Below, in pieces: positions 61,970 through 64,000 of a stretch of 64,000 bases of DNA. Position 1 is the stretch's first letter. Each line of letters begins with the position of its first letter. The notes under the pieces were generated by a model. That model saw nothing but the letters and a program-made list of their open reading frames with translations, made no database searches and was not told the origin of the DNA. Source of the DNA: Gigantopelta aegis (Eukaryota > Mollusca > Gastropoda > Neomphalida > Peltospiridae); NCBI RefSeq assembly GCF_016097555.1, contig NC_054706.1:51381663-51445662 (forward strand), given 5' to 3'. The translations under genes were made by a program, and so were the position numbers.

Positions 61970-63789
61970 GCTAGCTGATAATGTTTTATAAGTCTACGTA
62001 AATGCATAATTTAGCACCCAAGATGCAGTTTTTATGAAAAATATGACCACTTTTGTAAGTGGTAATGTTCTAAACATAATGAAAGGTAACCCGAGTATTC
62101 TGCTGTTTGAGCGCTTGATAACTTTCAAGCGAAAACACAGAATTGCTGCCTGGGTTACAGTGGGTAGGCAAAGATTCCCACTCTATATAACAATAACCCT
62201 GTGTTTGATGTTAAATACCACTATATTGATAATTTTCAAGTTCACTGATAACAAATATTTCACATATTAACCACTAATACACATACTAGCAGGGCTCGCG
62301 CTGTCAGTAGCTAAATTAGCCATTGGCTAATTTTTACAAAAAATGGCTAATAAAATTTGCAAATGGCTAAAATTTTGGCTAAGCCATTTTCTGTCTTCTG
62401 ATGTGAACAAACGGTTACATAATCTATCCGACACCTCAAGCATAATAATAATACCAAATATTCAATTAGCGTAATAGCGATCTCGCGACCGGTAACAAGA
62501 AACGGTGTCATGCAGAATTCAGCGTAGGCCTTACAATGTTTGCTTATTTTAATAATCACAGTTATTAATTTTAACGGCATGCATTCAACATGTATGACAG
62601 CAATGTCTGGCAGATTCGTAACTTGTTATTTTTACTTTGTAAAATCTTTGAACCAAAGTAATAAAAACAGACCAACAATGCATGTCAATTTGAATACACA
62701 TGCTAGTTCAGGGCCGAAATACATGTAGGCTATCTCAAGAGCTGAGTTTAGCAAGCCCGAGTGAAAACAAAACGTTCGCAAGACTGTTTTGTGTGCTTCA
62801 CGTTAAACCAAATGGACACGACGAACTCCAATCAAATAGTTTGCGAACGTTAGAAAGAACGTTCGTTGGCTGAACTGAGGACAGCTCTCGGTGCGAATAT
62901 ATGTCACGCTTCAGAGTCAGCTGATACCCGCGTGTCAAGAGACATCGTTGCGGACATTAAACAATACGATTACGCAAAAGTAAATTTTGATGTAAATTTG
63001 TAGAAAAACAATAGTTGTTCGCATCAATGAATACCTAACAGCAGTTTTTGTTTATTCCTTTGTCTTTGTTAATTTCGTACCTATGGTCGAGAGCACGCAT
63101 GCAGATCACGATCGTGGGAAATGAACACTGAATAAAATTAATTTACAATAATCATATTTGTTAGATAATTTTAGATATAAATTTGTAAGACTGTGAGGTG
63201 ACATTTAATAAGTTAGCTGGAATTTAAAAAGACCGTAAATTTTAATTTTATTAACGTTTTTTTTATTTTTATTAAAATTTTTTTCATAAATGGATTATAC
63301 TGTGAAGTCGGCATTCCTAGCCGAGGTATTTTTCAAGCAGAAATCTTAACAAGCATTTAACACGACGCTGAAATCAACGGCAACATCATGGCACAAATTA
63401 TGAAATTGTTTGGGGTGGGGAATTGATGGGTCACTTAAAAAACAGAAAGAAAAAAAGCTATTCAAACTAACAAAGATTGCTATTTAAAGAAATAATGAGC
63501 TCAATAATAATAATAAAGCTCTCAAATTTTTATTTGGGAAAAAAGGAAGAAAGAAAAAAATAACACCCTCCATAAACATCCACCCACCCCCATATTTCTG
63601 TATGTTTGTTAATTTAATGTCAAAGGCCTTAGGTGTGGGTGTATGGGGCACTGGCTTCAAACTGAAGATAATGCATTTGGCTAAAGCATCCAGGGTGAGC
63701 CCTGACTAGGAAGAAATCTGACAGCATCTCCTTTCATTAATGTTCCAGTTTTTGCTGTAGACATACATGTATCTCTGACTGAGAGCAAT
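61970..63789. other. COPS3: COPS3 intron 1, no further exon seen
   Basis: 62290-62395 is rich in TGGCTAA motifs. 62772-62850 holds an 11-bp inverted repeat (AACGTTCGCAA, TTGCGAACGTT) about 60 bp apart. The frame 62034-62270 has no similarity that I recognise and no splice context. Confidence 0.45.
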
Positions 63790-64000
63790 CATAACTGTCC
63801 AAATGTCCTTCTAGCTCTCGAACGGCGGAGTACTCTGGCTAAAATTAAATGAAAGGTTTATAATCATTTGTTACAGTGCAAACAAGTACCATTAACAGAC
63901 GCAACATGTCCAACGAAAGTGGACACAAAAATCATACTCACCGTTTCTGTTACACAGCATTTATATACATTATATTAAACTGTTTTGGTTAAAAATCATA
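63790..64000 (+). repeat. 210-bp direct repeat, right copy (reaches the window end)
   Basis: Matches 59884-60105 from ATAACTG through CAGTTTTGGTTAAAAA. The true right end may lie outside the window. Confidence 0.85.

Noticed and set aside
62034-62270. 78-residue frame as a COPS3 second exon
   Set aside because: No resemblance to the CSN3 residues expected after the first exon, and no acceptor and donor in the right phase.
59884-64000. Long terminal repeats of an LTR element
   Set aside because: The two 210-bp copies show no recognisable retroelement protein between them and the right copy is cut by the window edge, so they are reported only as a direct repeat.

Overview
This window is animal nuclear DNA, most likely from a mollusc. 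The evidence is intron-rich genes with GT-AG boundaries, an AT-rich background, many microsatellites, and a dense population of tRNA-headed SINEs of a kind I associate with mollusc genomes. The lineage is inferred from repeat style and protein similarity, not from a search.

Two host genes can be supported, both on the + strand. The first covers most of the window: a TMC-family membrane protein, closest in my memory to vertebrate TMC7. It has 16 coding exons from 10728 to 48421. All phases close and give a 859-residue protein with the family signature [13 protein letters not shown]. The second is the first coding exon of COPS3 (COP9 signalosome subunit 3) at 61225-61279; the rest of that gene lies beyond the right edge. 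Nothing in the sequence ties the two genes functionally.

Layout: 1-10727 is gene-free 5' flank made mostly of SINEs, foldback elements and simple repeats. 10728-48421 is the TMC gene. Its 15.3-kb first intron holds a decayed tandem array, nested SINEs and MITEs, a hAT-like element with 8-bp target duplications and a LINE remnant. Intron 4 holds a complete Tc1/mariner element with an uninterrupted 352-residue DD34E transposase. 48422-51330 is 3' flank or UTR with short minisatellites. 51500-55600 is a 4-kb minisatellite of 69/70-bp units with higher-order structure. 55630-61224 is SINE-rich intergenic DNA, and 61225-64000 is the start of COPS3.

Three things stand out. Four splice sites of the TMC gene exist in more than one copy: the exon 1 donor in three tandem copies, the exon 7 donor duplicated as the target-site duplication of a SINE, and the exon 12 and exon 16 acceptors duplicated in tandem. 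In all four cases use of the extra site would bring an early in-frame stop. Second, the SINEs are modular: several tRNA-like heads join one shared body and at least two alternative tails, and two head/tail chimeras have their own target-site duplications, so they transposed as chimeras. Third, several insertions can be validated inside the window by target-site duplications and by uninterrupted sister copies of the target.
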